A stretch of 64,000 nt of DNA from the NCBI GenBank assembly GCA_024305405.1, contig JAKNDB010000109.1, positions 5,456,001-5,520,000 on the forward strand, read 5' to 3'. The first letter of the stretch is position 1, and the number at the start of each line of letters is the position of its first letter. The notes beneath the pieces were generated by a model that saw only the letters and a program-made list of their open reading frames with translations, was not told the origin of the DNA and did no database searches. This stretch comes from Dirofilaria immitis (Eukaryota; Nematoda; Chromadorea; Rhabditida; Onchocercidae). Both the position numbers and the translations under genes were made by a program. This document shows, in pieces, positions 36,005-48,000 of this stretch.

Positions 36005-39000
36005 ATGATTTTTCTAAAATTTAATTTATGTGTGATTATATATGGGGCAGTTTTACATGCAGCTGGAACTGCAATGAAAGATCTACATGATTTAAAGGTT
36101 GGCTGTAACGAATGCTTTTAGTCACTATGAAATTGAATTCACAAACGCCATTAAACGAAAAACATTCGTATGAAAATCTTTCAAAATTTAAAAATGCATC
36201 TAGTTCGTTCAGGTTTGCAAAAGTAAAACTGTGATTTGGCGAATTTGGAAGAATTACAACTTTAATCGATAAGAACCAGTTTTGAAAAAAATTGCAGTAT
36301 TTATTTAAATTATAGTATTTCGATCACCGGAAAGTTGATTTTGAGACATTCCTAATGCCGTCCGATTTCGCAATGGCTTCAGAGCTTAGTGATGACGACT
36401 GGCAAGACAGTGATGACTGGGCACTTTATAGCAGTGGCAAATTTGAGGGTGATATGGATATAGACGTCATTGAATTGGCAAATGTAAGCTCATTTTTCGG
36501 ATGGATTTTGGCATTATAGTTTTCGAATTTTAGTTGGGAAGTATCTGCACCGTTAATTTGGTTTTTATGGCTTTTCTAGCATTTTTATTTGTTGTTTAAA
36601 AGCTTAACCAAAACTCAAACACATAATATGTTCTTTTAAAATAACATTCTTCCTGAATGTTATTTTATTATATATTCTGTCGATTTTGTACACTAAATGC
36701 AGTTTTAAAATACCTATTAGATCATGAGAGCAAAATGGTATTAATTTTCGCACTATAGCTCTATGATTTGTCTTCGCGTCTTCAGTCCTATCCAAATGTT
36801 GGTAGCGACGATACAAATCCACAAAGTGATGTATTGTATAATGCTGTACGAAATCTACACCAGTTGTGGCCTAGTTCCCGAATACCGTATGCCATGAGCA
36901 ACCAGTATAGTCCATATAGGTAACATACTTCCCAGTACTTACGACAAAATTTCGTAAAAATTACTTGCACTTGATTTTTAATTAGTAGAAAAAATTATTA
37001 TCGTGGAAGTTGGTTTTTGTATAAATGAAAATTGGATAGATTTATTGTATAACGAATTCTTGATATGACAAACTTTATTCGCTCCAACTATGATACTCAA
37101 AACATTTGGTGGATGTTGATATACAATCGATAATTTGTATTTCTTTTTTGATAGGAGGGAAGTCACCTGAAGATTATTGGTATTGGGAATTGATAGGATT
37201 GATGAAGTTTGGAAATTGAGTTGGAAAGCGCGATGTCGAATACCGATGAAATAATGAGAAATGAAATAGTAAAAAGTAGAAAATATGAACGAAAAAAGTT
37301 GGAGTCTCTCATGACCCGAGAAACACCTTTTATATGAACAATCATCGGTCTTGATAGTAGAGCGGTGACTTATATGTTGTTAATTATGCAAAATGTTGGT
37401 TATCAAACAAAGGATAAGTGATAGATAAAGCTTAAATATTTCAAACAATGCATTTAAGCCTTAGTCCTTGTTCTAGAGAATTAACATGAATTTCAACATT
37501 TTAAATAATGCATACAAGTTTTATTAGCAGATTGGGAGATGAAAGAAAAAAGAAGCTGTGTACTAAAATCTGGATAAATGATTCATTTGTCCGAGAAATA
37601 TTACAAATTTTACCACACAAAATTCTTCAAAACTGCAAAATTCTTGTAGGAAATATCCATATCATAAAATAATTCAGTTTTATCGACAATTACTGGTAGT
37701 AAAAAGTTTAACAATTCGATAAATAGAACTTTCAAGAATCCCCATAAAATTTGAGATCGTGAAATTTGTAAAGTTAATTGATATCTCACACTATTCGGCA
37801 GTTAACATCTGTACACATTCAAAATAATTTGGATCTGCCGGAAGGATTTCAAACTGTTTTGAGGATTGTTTTCCTTGTGCGCTACGTATTTTCACAACAT
37901 TTGAAAACCATGATTAATAACATATATATATACATATATGGTGATAATTTTCAGTCGTTCGGTAATAGCAGCTGCAATGGAGGAGTATGCGCTACGTACA
38001 TGTATTCGTTGGGTACCACGATCTATTGAGGATTATGATTATATCTACATAGTGCCCGATAGGGATGCTATTCAATGGTCGGCAAAACTGGTAAATGCCT
38101 TCTCTTATTACCACACCCATAATTTGAGATCTCTGATAATTTTGGACATTTATGTTTCACCTATTTATCCATTTCTTATCATGTACGATATACAACATGA
38201 ATTTGATATGCAGTAAATTAAATGTACAGGGCGTCAATCAAATTTAAAGATTTCTCTAATGCCTCAAGTTTAATTACTTTGAACACAGGTTTTCTCAAAT
38301 TTACTGATTTACACTATTAGGTGGTAAACAAACGGTATCGCTCGGCGCAGGATGCATACAAAAGGGTATTATAATGCACGAACTGATGCACGCGATCGGT
38401 TTTTCCATGAACAATCTAGAACTGATCGAGACAATCACATAACAGTGCTCTGGGGAAATATACAACCTGGAATGCAGGGTTAGTTCCTCCAGCATATTTT
38501 CAAATTTGCTGCTGCAAGAAATATAAAGACCTTTAAATCACACCTTTGCGTGCATATTCCAACTTTTCTGCTTTAGTCATATTTCTTATATCTATTCGAA
38601 ATTTTTTGTTCATTAAACTCCAGCATTTCTCCCAGTACTAGCATATTTGTAGGGCAATTTGAAAAATACGACCACGGTATGATCGATTCACTTGGTGCTG
38701 ACTATGATTATGATTCTATTATGCATTATGGACCACGAGCATTTAGTCGCAATGGCCAACCAACATTAGTACCAAAATTCCCATTGCTATTGGTCAACGA
38801 CTGCATTTCAGTATACTCGACATATTCAAAATCAATAAGCTTTACAATTGTTCACTCCGTAAATGTTTGAAAATTTTAACCTTTTCTTATATATATATAT
38901 ATATATTGCCCTAACAATATGGAAGAAGTCTGGAGGAAACTCGAGATATGGATAGCAAGTACTGAAAAATTGGTCGAGAGTGCGACCATTTTATATGATT

Positions 39001-40722
39001 TAAAAAAGAAAGAAATGTGAATGAAGTTCATAAGAACACTAGAATGAAAGTTGTAAATACAAAATTCTAAAAATTTTAAAGCTTAAAGAGTTACACATTT
39101 TATTAACAGTTCAGTTCTTTTTTTTTCTGAAATGGTGAATTTTCTGTCCTAATAGTTCCAGAGGTAACAGGAATACCTGCGGCGTCTTCGCTACCTAAAA
39201 TTAATGGAAATCAGAAATCCACTAATCCATCCACACATCTGGTCATTACTGACTCCTGCAGAAACATACGTTCGGATTGTGACGAACTCGTCATTTATGG
39301 TAAAATCGCGAATTATAATGCTTAAAGTCATTCACTTCAGTATTATATGTAAACATATATCATTTGAAAGTTCATTCATTAAGGATGGCAGAGTTTTTAA
39401 AAATGTCTTACGTTGCGTATTATTACTACAATAATTGGAATAATTCTGGTCTTTCCCGTTGTTGTGTTTTTCTTAATAGGTCCACAACCAACATCTTTTT
39501 GTGCCTGATATTCAATTTTTCATAACACTCCACTGCTATTCAGAATGGTGTATAAGTAACCCACGATGGATGAAACATTACTGCTCGAAAAGTTGCAGGA
39601 TGTGCAACAATTCCACGGGTATGCCAATTAACAAATTACTGAAACACATCCATGAATCGTTGTGCTCGTTTTGTTCATAAGACTTTTTCTACTTCTTATT
39701 TCGATAGTCTTTACATCTGTCTCCTGGATTTTATTATTTATTGGAATAATAAGATTTGCCCTTTCCTTTTTCCTTCTTACATTAGTGATACCTAGCCTCA
39801 TTACGTTCTTCTTAAATAATAACAGAATCAGCTTACTGTATATTTCAGTTAATTTAACACGGTTTACTTCATGGAATTTCAGTTCAACCATGTGTTGACC
39901 AACGGCCAGATTGTTTTACACTTGTGCAAAATGGCCACTGTACAATTTCGAACGCATTTATGCAGATTTTCTGCTCAAAATCATGCGATTTTTGCAAATC
40001 AATAGCAGTATTAAGTAACGAAACAGTCACAACAACATTATCAACTATAAATACAACAGCAACTATAATGAAGACAAAAACGAGAAGGCTCAACAGGTGA
40101 GCTTGTGATAAGACGAAAGGAACATTTTGTCATCGTTCATTATTCATTTAAATTTCTAACTGTCACTACTCCACAGAGTACACATTCACCAAAATTTTCC
40201 AGTCATTTGCTAACACCACATGCACCATAATAACTTTCATGAGTTTCTGCAAAAGCTTACCAATCAGCTGACAATCCTCCATGTTCTTATGATACACTTG
40301 AAGGTACTACATCATTGCACTACATGATTCGAAACATCCATCCACCATCAGATATTGGTACTACATGATTCGAAACATCCATTCACCACCAATCTAGATG
40401 TTATTCAGGCACAATTTCTGTATTCCGAGTCGTATTAGATTTGCTTTATAATTTCGTTGATCGAATACATATATAACTTAACTTTGAAAATCACAGATTG
40501 AAACAATCATTTGGAACCGCATGGAGAGAGCTAATCAATTCAAGAATAAATTCTACTGCAGTACCTTCTAAACAAAAAATATGCAATGATCGGAAACGTT
40601 TCTGCAGTCATTGGAAAAGTGTTGGATTCTGCAAAGGACTGTTTTCCACTTTTATGATGGAAAACTGTCAACGGTCATGTCAAATATGCACCAATGAGAA
40701 TGATGATAAAATTTCCGAATAA
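36005..40722 (+). CDS. Secreted astacin zinc metalloprotease (NAS type) with three ShKT domains
   Basis: A nematode NAS metalloendopeptidase of about 518 residues. Exons: 36005-36097 (signal peptide MIFLKFNLCVIIYGAVLHAA), 36316-36483 (acidic propeptide), 36786-36919 (mature start with LWPSSRIPYAMSNQYS), 37955-38090, 38321-38478, 38653-38858, 39156-39299, 39544-39618, 39883-40096, 40497-40722. The zinc site reads HELMHAIGF, then the HEQSRTDRD continuation. The Met-turn is SIMHYGPRAF. Three six-cysteine ShKT modules follow, the first built from exons 7 and 8 (CRNIRSDC...EWC...CSKSCRMC), the second in exon 9 and the third in exon 10. ShKT modules are common nematode extracellular domains. Three single bases appear lost: in GGG at 38062-38064 (before GCYSMVG), in the five-T run at 38400-38404 (inside the zinc motif), and in AAAA at 38774-38777. 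With these added all phases fit. A spliced-leader-like acceptor (ATATTTGCAG) lies about 15 bases before the ATG. Confidence 0.9.
38889..38907. repeat. (TA)n microsatellite
   Basis: A short alternating TA run just downstream of astacin exon 6, within the intron. Confidence 0.8.
40321..40395. repeat. Imperfect 41-base tandem duplication in an astacin intron
   Basis: TACATGATTCGAAACATCCA occurs at 40321 and again at 40362, exactly 41 bases apart, with similar following sequence. It lies in the intron between exons 9 and 10. Confidence 0.85.
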
Positions 40723-40919
40723 GTGAAACACTTATTATAATCTTTAAAAAACTAAGGTTAGTAAGCCACATGGAATTTGACTGAATTTAATTCTCCAAAC
40801 AAATTAGATGTTTAAAAAATTAAAAATAACAAAATATAACTTTTCAATAAATTCGAACTATTGGCAGAGAGCGTAAAAACATACCAATGACAAATTTCCT
40901 TATAAATTTCTTCTAAATT

Positions 40920-41001
40920 TATCATAATCCAAATATAATGAAGCATTAATCCACAGAGATTATCATAATCCAAATATAATGAAGCATTAATCCACAGAGA
41001 T
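40920..41001. repeat. Perfect 41-base tandem duplication in the RAD1 3' UTR
   Basis: Bases 40920-40960 and 40961-41001 are identical, starting TATCATAATCC and ending CCACAGAGAT. The second copy ends two bases from the RAD1 stop codon (41006-41004), so the repeat forms the start of the RAD1 3' UTR, between the converging astacin and RAD1 genes. Confidence 0.92.
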
Positions 41002-41003
41002 AC

Positions 41004-44000
41004 TTACTTTTCCAATATAGGAGTATCAGGTATACACTGAAAAGTAAAACAGTTAACTTCCAGCAACATAATTTCAATAACTCGACTTATGGAATTAATC
41101 AATTTGCTAACATCAGAGCTATTTCTAAAAACCACTCTGAACTATGTTCGTCCTGTAATCAATCGTTGAGAAATTCTGATAACTTTTTGCATAAAATTTA
41201 ATGAAAACTTACAAAGAATTCAAGAAAGACATGACTGTTTTCATTATGCTCTACCATAAATTGTATAGACAATATACCTCGCTGATCAATACGGAGAGAC
41301 AACTAAAAAAGTTAGATTACAAAATATATTATCCCCTTCACGGAGCTTACTAAGAATCAGTGATTTTATAGAAATTTAAATGATGATTTTCTTTTATCCT
41401 TAACTTTACCTTACTGCAGATATCTAGTGAAGGAGTCATTCGTTTTATAAGATTCAGCCTATACGTAAACTCGACATTCTGCTTACACTCCAATCGCTCG
41501 ATTTGCTCAGAATAATGTGGAAATTTGGTCTACAAATAAATGTGGCTAAGCGACAAAGAAAATAAATAAAATGACACAAGAAATAAGATACTCTCGACCT
41601 AGATGAAATTGCTCAAGTATCCAGACTTGCATTAGGAAAAAGACCTACAAATAATATTTAATAATGAACCTTGATTTTACCCAAATCTCCTTCCGTGATT
41701 ACATTCAATGAAAATCGATCAATTCTGAAACCAACAGCCGGACTACTCTGGTCAAGCTCATGAAATGTTTCCTTCAGCATCCATGGTTTCATTATAATCT
41801 TTGCAGTGACGCTAGCGGGATTGAAATCAAAATCAAGCACCTAATTTGATTTTCGTACTGATATGTGAAATATCTTTTAATTCTTACTTCAATGTAATAA
41901 GTTTATTGAAAGAACTGGGAATTACTTACTATATCCGGATCTTGGGTTTTGATTAAGCATCTCGCAACAATTCCGTCTTTTTCGAGCATGAGTTTGAGTG
42001 GTTCACCGTAACCATCATAAGTCATTTTCACAACTGTACTGACTCCAGTACCAAAGGCGGTTAAGCATTCCTGTAAAAAATAAAATACAAAAACGGTAGC
42101 TGAATACAAAAGCGTATTAATATTCGATACTTCAGTAAATCTTATATACCAGTGGCAAAGAAAAACAAAAGTGAAAATTAGAAAGCGTAGCAGGAACAAA
42201 AAAATATCGTGAATTGGACAAAAATAACCGTGAAAGAGAGAGAGGCATGCGAAATGTAACAACATCTTCATTTAGAACAAATTCAGTAAATAAATCGATC
42301 TTAAAGTAAGCAATTCCTTGAACACAATTCTGATCATCCACAATAATTCGTAAACCATTATTGCTAATATCGACAACACAATTCTGAAAAAACGTTTGAC
42401 TTTATGCGAATTCTTAAAAATTAATAACTGACTTAACTACAGTTCGAAATAATTAACGTCTGGCTTTTGTGCGACAACTACAAAACGAAATGGCTTGCAA
42501 ACGTTTTCCTAGAGAATCATGAAAAGCTGTTTAAATATGTAGTCTACTTTTCCAACACATTTAGAACTTCGAATACAACAATGACTGATAAAAGGATAAA
42601 GGGAAGTCACAAACGATGCTTACACAGGCAGATTACTTCTCCTTAAGCAAGTTATTCTAATAAAATCACAAGATGGAGAAGCAAAGGAATAATTTAGGGC
42701 TACAGTTCTTTTTACCACTCAGATCACTACGCATTAATTTTTAAAATTCATGATTTCTTTCTGTCGTATGGAATCCCATTATACTCTTTAATCACTCTCC
42801 AGAAACTTGAAAACTCCAGAAACTGCTCGGTTCATACTTTCCCGTGGCCAGTAAGAACGAGGTCAGAGTTCCATCACTAAGTGAAATCAAAGCTCATATA
42901 TGACTATATTGCGGTGGCCGCAAATTGCGACACGAAACTTGTGCAGGGTGGGAACAGAGGTTGATGGATGCATCAAGAAATTTGAAAATGACGAAGTGAA
43001 AAAGATGATTAAATAAAAATGATGATTAAATACATGAGAGGAAATCTAATAAATTGTGCATTAATAACATTTAAATCAGTAAAATATAAATGAGAATGAA
43101 TATGGAATGTGTGGCGCAGAAAAACAGAATACGAATATCTCCCGAAAGACAATCCAAACATACTGATGTCTCGGTACCTTGTTCCAACACAAGAAATGAT
43201 CCACGTTTCAAACAAAAGTACAAAAGTTTTAGAAGAATTTAGTGCTTAGGAAATTTAAGAATACGAATAATTTTACAATGTTCGCAACAATTATTTCAAG
43301 CAATAAACTATGAAAAGTGACAGCAACATGAATATCGAATACTATTTTTTCTTAAAGAAACTAAGAGACATTTTAACGATTATAGTTGATGAAGACGCCT
43401 GGGATTAGATCTGAAAATATGAATTTGAAGGTACTCGAGAGAAAACTGCTCATCCATCGTTAAACAAAATAAATTGTAAAAAAATAGGTACAGAGCAACT
43501 TGGCATAAAAGTAACATAAGTTTTCGAGCTCAATCGAGTTCAGTACTCATGTTCGATCATTTAATTTTAGCCTTCCAATCAGCACAAATTTTAAGAGGTA
43601 AGAGATGGATAAAATACAATTTTCCAAATGAAAGACAAAAAGCTGTTAAAGACAAGGAACACGTCAAAATTGAAGCATAAAATTGTAGAACGCTTTTTGT
43701 TGTTAAATTAGCTGAAATTTGGTGAGATCATATTTAGCATTATTGGAGGAGCTGAGAACCGCATTTATACACAAGCGATAAGTTAGGAAAAGTATTTCTA
43801 ATCTATTTGTTTTTACATTTAAATAAACGGCTCAAGAGAACTGTCATGTCTCTAGCTGAATAGAATTGTAAGAATAAACCATACTGCTATGAGAAATTAG
43901 CATGTTTTGTAATTTCATTGATACTTGAACAGAAAGAAAATATTCATCTTTCTTCGCTTCTTTTCATTAAAAGTTGTTTTACAGTAATCAGTTAAACAGA

Positions 44001-44694
44001 TGTGTTTCAAGCTCAGATAAAGATACTGGTGAGCACTACACCGGAAAATTTTTGTTCACCTTCGTATATATACGATTCGTATATCAATGAAAAATGTAGA
44101 ATGTGGGTTTACTGCATCTTTTCACTGCACTGGGAGAAAGAATATTCGAAAAACTACAAGCATAAAAAACTCATTCATATGCTATTCGTGATGATACAAT
44201 ATTTAAGGTGAATATACTAATGAAACAAAAGATACTTTATAGGAACAAAGCGCAAGAGCAATTTACTTATATGGTTAGAATCAGTGACAGTTTCACTATG
44301 ACAACTGCAGCAATTTAGACCAGAAATATGTATTTATTTTCTACGGAGAAAAACTAATCAAAGATGCAAGCATATCGGTTGATTTCCTAACAGAGAAAAT
44401 TCAAAATCGCCTCTTCCAAACTTTTGCATCAATGCTTATGAATGTGAAAAATAATCAATGAAGATCGAGTAGAAGAATGTTAGGGATTTCATAGCTCAGT
44501 GATACCAAGAAAACTGAACGATTTTAGTATCTATAAGTACTTTGCATACATATACACTTCAAGTTGTTATTAAACCAGTAGTATCACCTCTTGAAAATCG
44601 AGTGCCCTCAATGCTTGATAAAGATCACGGGCATCCTCTAATTTCAATAAAACAGCGTCTGCTCAGGTGCTACTCCATCAAGTACAAGTGTCAT
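41004..44694 (-). CDS. RAD1: RAD1, subunit of the 9-1-1 DNA-damage checkpoint clamp
   Basis: RAD1 forms the PCNA-like RAD9-RAD1-HUS1 ring loaded at damaged DNA to signal through ATR. Exons: 44694-44588, 42383-42229, 42070-41930, 41840-41670, 41529-41410, 41302-41213, 41036-41004; about 272 residues, close to the human 282. Matching segments include LKLEDARDLYQALRALDF, NCVVDISNNGLRIIVDDQNC, DGYGEPLKLMLEKDG, LDFDFNPASVTAKIIM, LSLRIDQRGILSIQFM and the end CIPDTPILEK. Introns have GT-AG borders. Two bases seem missing. One is in exon 1 near 44665, where the start MTLVLDGVAPE and the following LLKLEDARD lie in different frames. The other is at the exon 2 donor (42229), needed for the SR-ECLTAFG joint. 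A TTCCAG acceptor lies about 20 bases before the ATG. Intron 1 is 2.2 kb. Confidence 0.9.
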
Positions 44695-45041
44695 CACGAA
44701 TAGATTTTGCTCTGGAATAGAAAGCTCGTCAAACGAAACAAAAAAGACTTAACGTTTCAAGTGATAAATGAGTTATAAGCATAAGACATTTATCATTTTA
44801 TAATGACAACGTAGCAGCTGCTTTAAAAACCTACAATTAACATATAACATATGAGAAATTAACAATGTATTGCTTTCAAATTCGAATCACTTCTCAATGG
44901 ATATTTTACGTTCTCGATTTTCCCAAAATAATAAACAAATTTTTATAGCAAAAACAATAAACAGTTCAACTGGTCGAAAAAAAATCTTGTAACCTTTCTA
45001 ATCCATATGTTTCGCGTTACTTCTTTTGATCGAGGACAAAA
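44695..45041. promoter_or_regulatory. Compact divergent promoter region between RAD1 and the SAP130-like gene
   Basis: Only 347 bases separate two start codons pointing in opposite directions, so both 5' control regions must be here or in the first introns. An acceptor-like CTATTCCAG (minus strand, about 44712-44720) serves RAD1. No defined element was recognised. Confidence 0.55.
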
Positions 45042-48000
45042 ATGAGCCGTAAGGATTTCAGCGCTTTAAATAATCTGTTTGACATGGACAATAGGTCGAC
45101 ATTCCGGAATCGTAAGTTGTTTATAATGGGAAAACCTTTTCTCCGTGATTTGCTATGAAAGAGAGATGTCTGCATTTCGAATATGTACAGATTGATTTAC
45201 ACCACCGAAGAATGAAAATTTACGGGTTGAATCGTTCCACATGACTTATGCGAAGAAATGCTATGCATTTAATGATTACATACGACGAATATGATCTCGG
45301 AATACTTCACTGTGAAGAGAAATTTTGTATAATACTCTAGTTTCTATAATTCCTTCTGCCCATTTTCTAACACGTAAATGTTTTCTACATTGATATAGTT
45401 TACTGTGCTGTAAATAACAAATGCTGTGTATAAAAACATCTGCAATACCCTTAATTTTGGATAAAATAACCTGGATAAACTGTGTCCTAAGATTCTATAT
45501 TAGGTGACAAATTTAGGAAAGTATGTTTTTTCAGCCCTTATTATAGTATATCTATGAGAAATATTTGAAAAAAAACAGGAGCCTAGTATCTATTCATAAG
45601 CTTCTCAGTAGTGATACTTAGCTGGTATAACTTTTACGTTACAGAAAATGAGCAAGAACAAAATAGGTAACATATATGCGTGAAAACAAGGTACCAGAAT
45701 GACTAGAATGAAGATCAATGGACAAGTGTAACTGATGTATTAATCGAAGATCACGATTCAATATCTATGTGGTTCGAAGAGCAGTAACAGACAAATGCAT
45801 CAGTTGTTGGTTGAATTTCTCTAACCCTCATATGTTAATGAGAAAAAGAATCAACTGACCGGTGCTCAAACAATATTATTCATATGACCATTCGTCATTC
45901 ATATCAATCAATGAGGATACATATCACAAAACGTCCCTTACCCATAATATGTCGAACTTTGTGCAATCTTTTCGTTAAGGCAATGTACAATCTTCTTGCC
46001 ATTGTGACGCTTCTCTGTGACTCTCTCGCCAAAATCATCTGCTCATAGCCCCTTTACCTCATGTCGTTGTCTGCTAGTCTCTACGATCAACGCACTATGT
46101 CAAAATTATCGACCGTAGCAAGCAATACTTATTGACTACTCATTTTGAAAACTGTTGTCGTGTTTCTGTGTGTAATATCAATATCCACATTGCGACTATA
46201 AAGGCATGCTTCTATACGTCTCTCTACAATTTTTACCCGGAATACTTGTGATTAGCAAAGAAAACAAAAGGCTAGACACAGTGCTTGAGTAAAAATTATC
46301 CCTAACGAAAGGTACCATTTTTGACGCACACAAGAGCTATACGTGACCCGAGATCGACCTTTCATGGCACTATCCCTTTAACATCACGCATTCGGAGTCA
46401 GCGAGTGATGGTACAAAATGCAACTGCATCTATTCCTCTTCGTGCTGCTGTTGCTGCTAATCATGCCCTTTTCTCGTATGACATAAGCAAATGGAGGTAG
46501 AGAAGAAGGGTGGCTGCTCTCAAGTGCTCCATTTAGCAGATGATCTACTAGAACTGGTCTCACTATATGAGTGCCTCTAGAGACAGGGAGAAAGAGCAAG
46601 AAAAAGAAAGAGAGGGAGAAGAGAGAGAGTGAGAAAGAGAGAGAATAAAAGAGCAAGGATCGCAGCTGTCAGTAAATTCGATGGGCGCAATATTTGCAAT
46701 GTTTGCTATCGTTTTTATGATGCTCGTGAATTTGTGTCGCGTGAAATTTGTGTTCGCAGTTGATTATCTGCAAGTTTGAATGAGTTCCTTTACGGGAGTT
46801 TATTGTTGCTTGAGTTATTGCCAAATATAACATCCGAAAGCGGTAAGAATGGCTTGCGTATGCAGGGGATGTGTTTGTCTGCCGTGTCCTGACGTTGCTA
46901 ATAATAAGCACGTTACATTGCATTTCTTTGCAGTGCTGCTTCTTTGTTACACTGATCTCATAAGGTTGTTCACATCTCGCGTATTACGTATATTTCGGTC
47001 CATCTTCATCATTATGCCTTGTCTTTTATATATTTATCGACACATCTGAACTGTTTTGTCGTCCGTAGTTTTATGAGGATAGTAATTTTTACCAGCACAC
47101 CTTCCTCCTCATCACTTTAAATTCTTCAAAATCTTCACTGTTCACTATTTCATTTGTTGCATTTGGAATACTAACGCTTTTCCACACCTAGTGTTCATCT
47201 TTATCTACTAGTTATGGCGTTTCTCATGTTTCCTAGCTGGCTTGACCGATTTCAGGAACTCTTTTATGTAGCATAGTAACTTTCCAGTCAGTGGTCCAAG
47301 GTACAATTCTTTTCCAGAAATATTTGTTCGCTTGATGTAGAGCTTCTCGCATAACAATCTGCTATGTCTCGTGGTAAGTCTAAAATTGTTTCCCTCGTTT
47401 TCATTGAGCTTATTCTCTAAATACAAAGAGTGGCGGTTAGTATATGAAACTAATATAATTTTTATGCATTAATATTTTTGCAGTTTCAGATTTAACTTGC
47501 GATGAAACAATGCCTTCTGTTGATGAAGTGGAAAGAGTAAGTTTAATACGTTTTTACATTGTTTATGACGTTTGCTCAGATCAAAAGAATTAAGTTATAA
47601 TATCTAAATTCTCAAACATATATTTTTTTGATCTTAAGAGAGATGGTCGGCGCTTCTTCCAGCAGTCAGTTGGAGTTCCCATAGCTCGAATTGCCCCGGT
47701 TGTGCCGAGTGTTGCTTTACAACAAAATTCACGTCAGTTTGTCAAGGTTCATTTCAACATTTTTAGAAGCGGCATATTGTTAATTTTTTGTTTCTTTATC
47801 GTCTCATATGTTTTCTGATGTATGTTGTTTGCTAGATAAAATTTATGAGATAAACATTCGTATTTATAGACGTACATAAGGAGCCAGGCAAATACGCCAT
47901 TTCCAGCAGGCTGCTCAAACGGTGGTCAAAAATGGTACATACATATGGAACAACAACAGTTCCTTCTACTCCACAATGCGCCACTACTGTTCCTGGTCGC

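Noticed and set aside
41681..41840. Frame breaks at the joints of RAD1 exons 4-5 and 5-6
   Set aside because: They came from choosing the wrong donor. Using the AAG-GT donors at 41670 and 41410 restores phase without any missing base.
46384..46656. Leu/Ser-repeat minus-strand open frame
   Set aside because: A translation of the purine-rich (GA)n tract; low-complexity artefact inside an intron.
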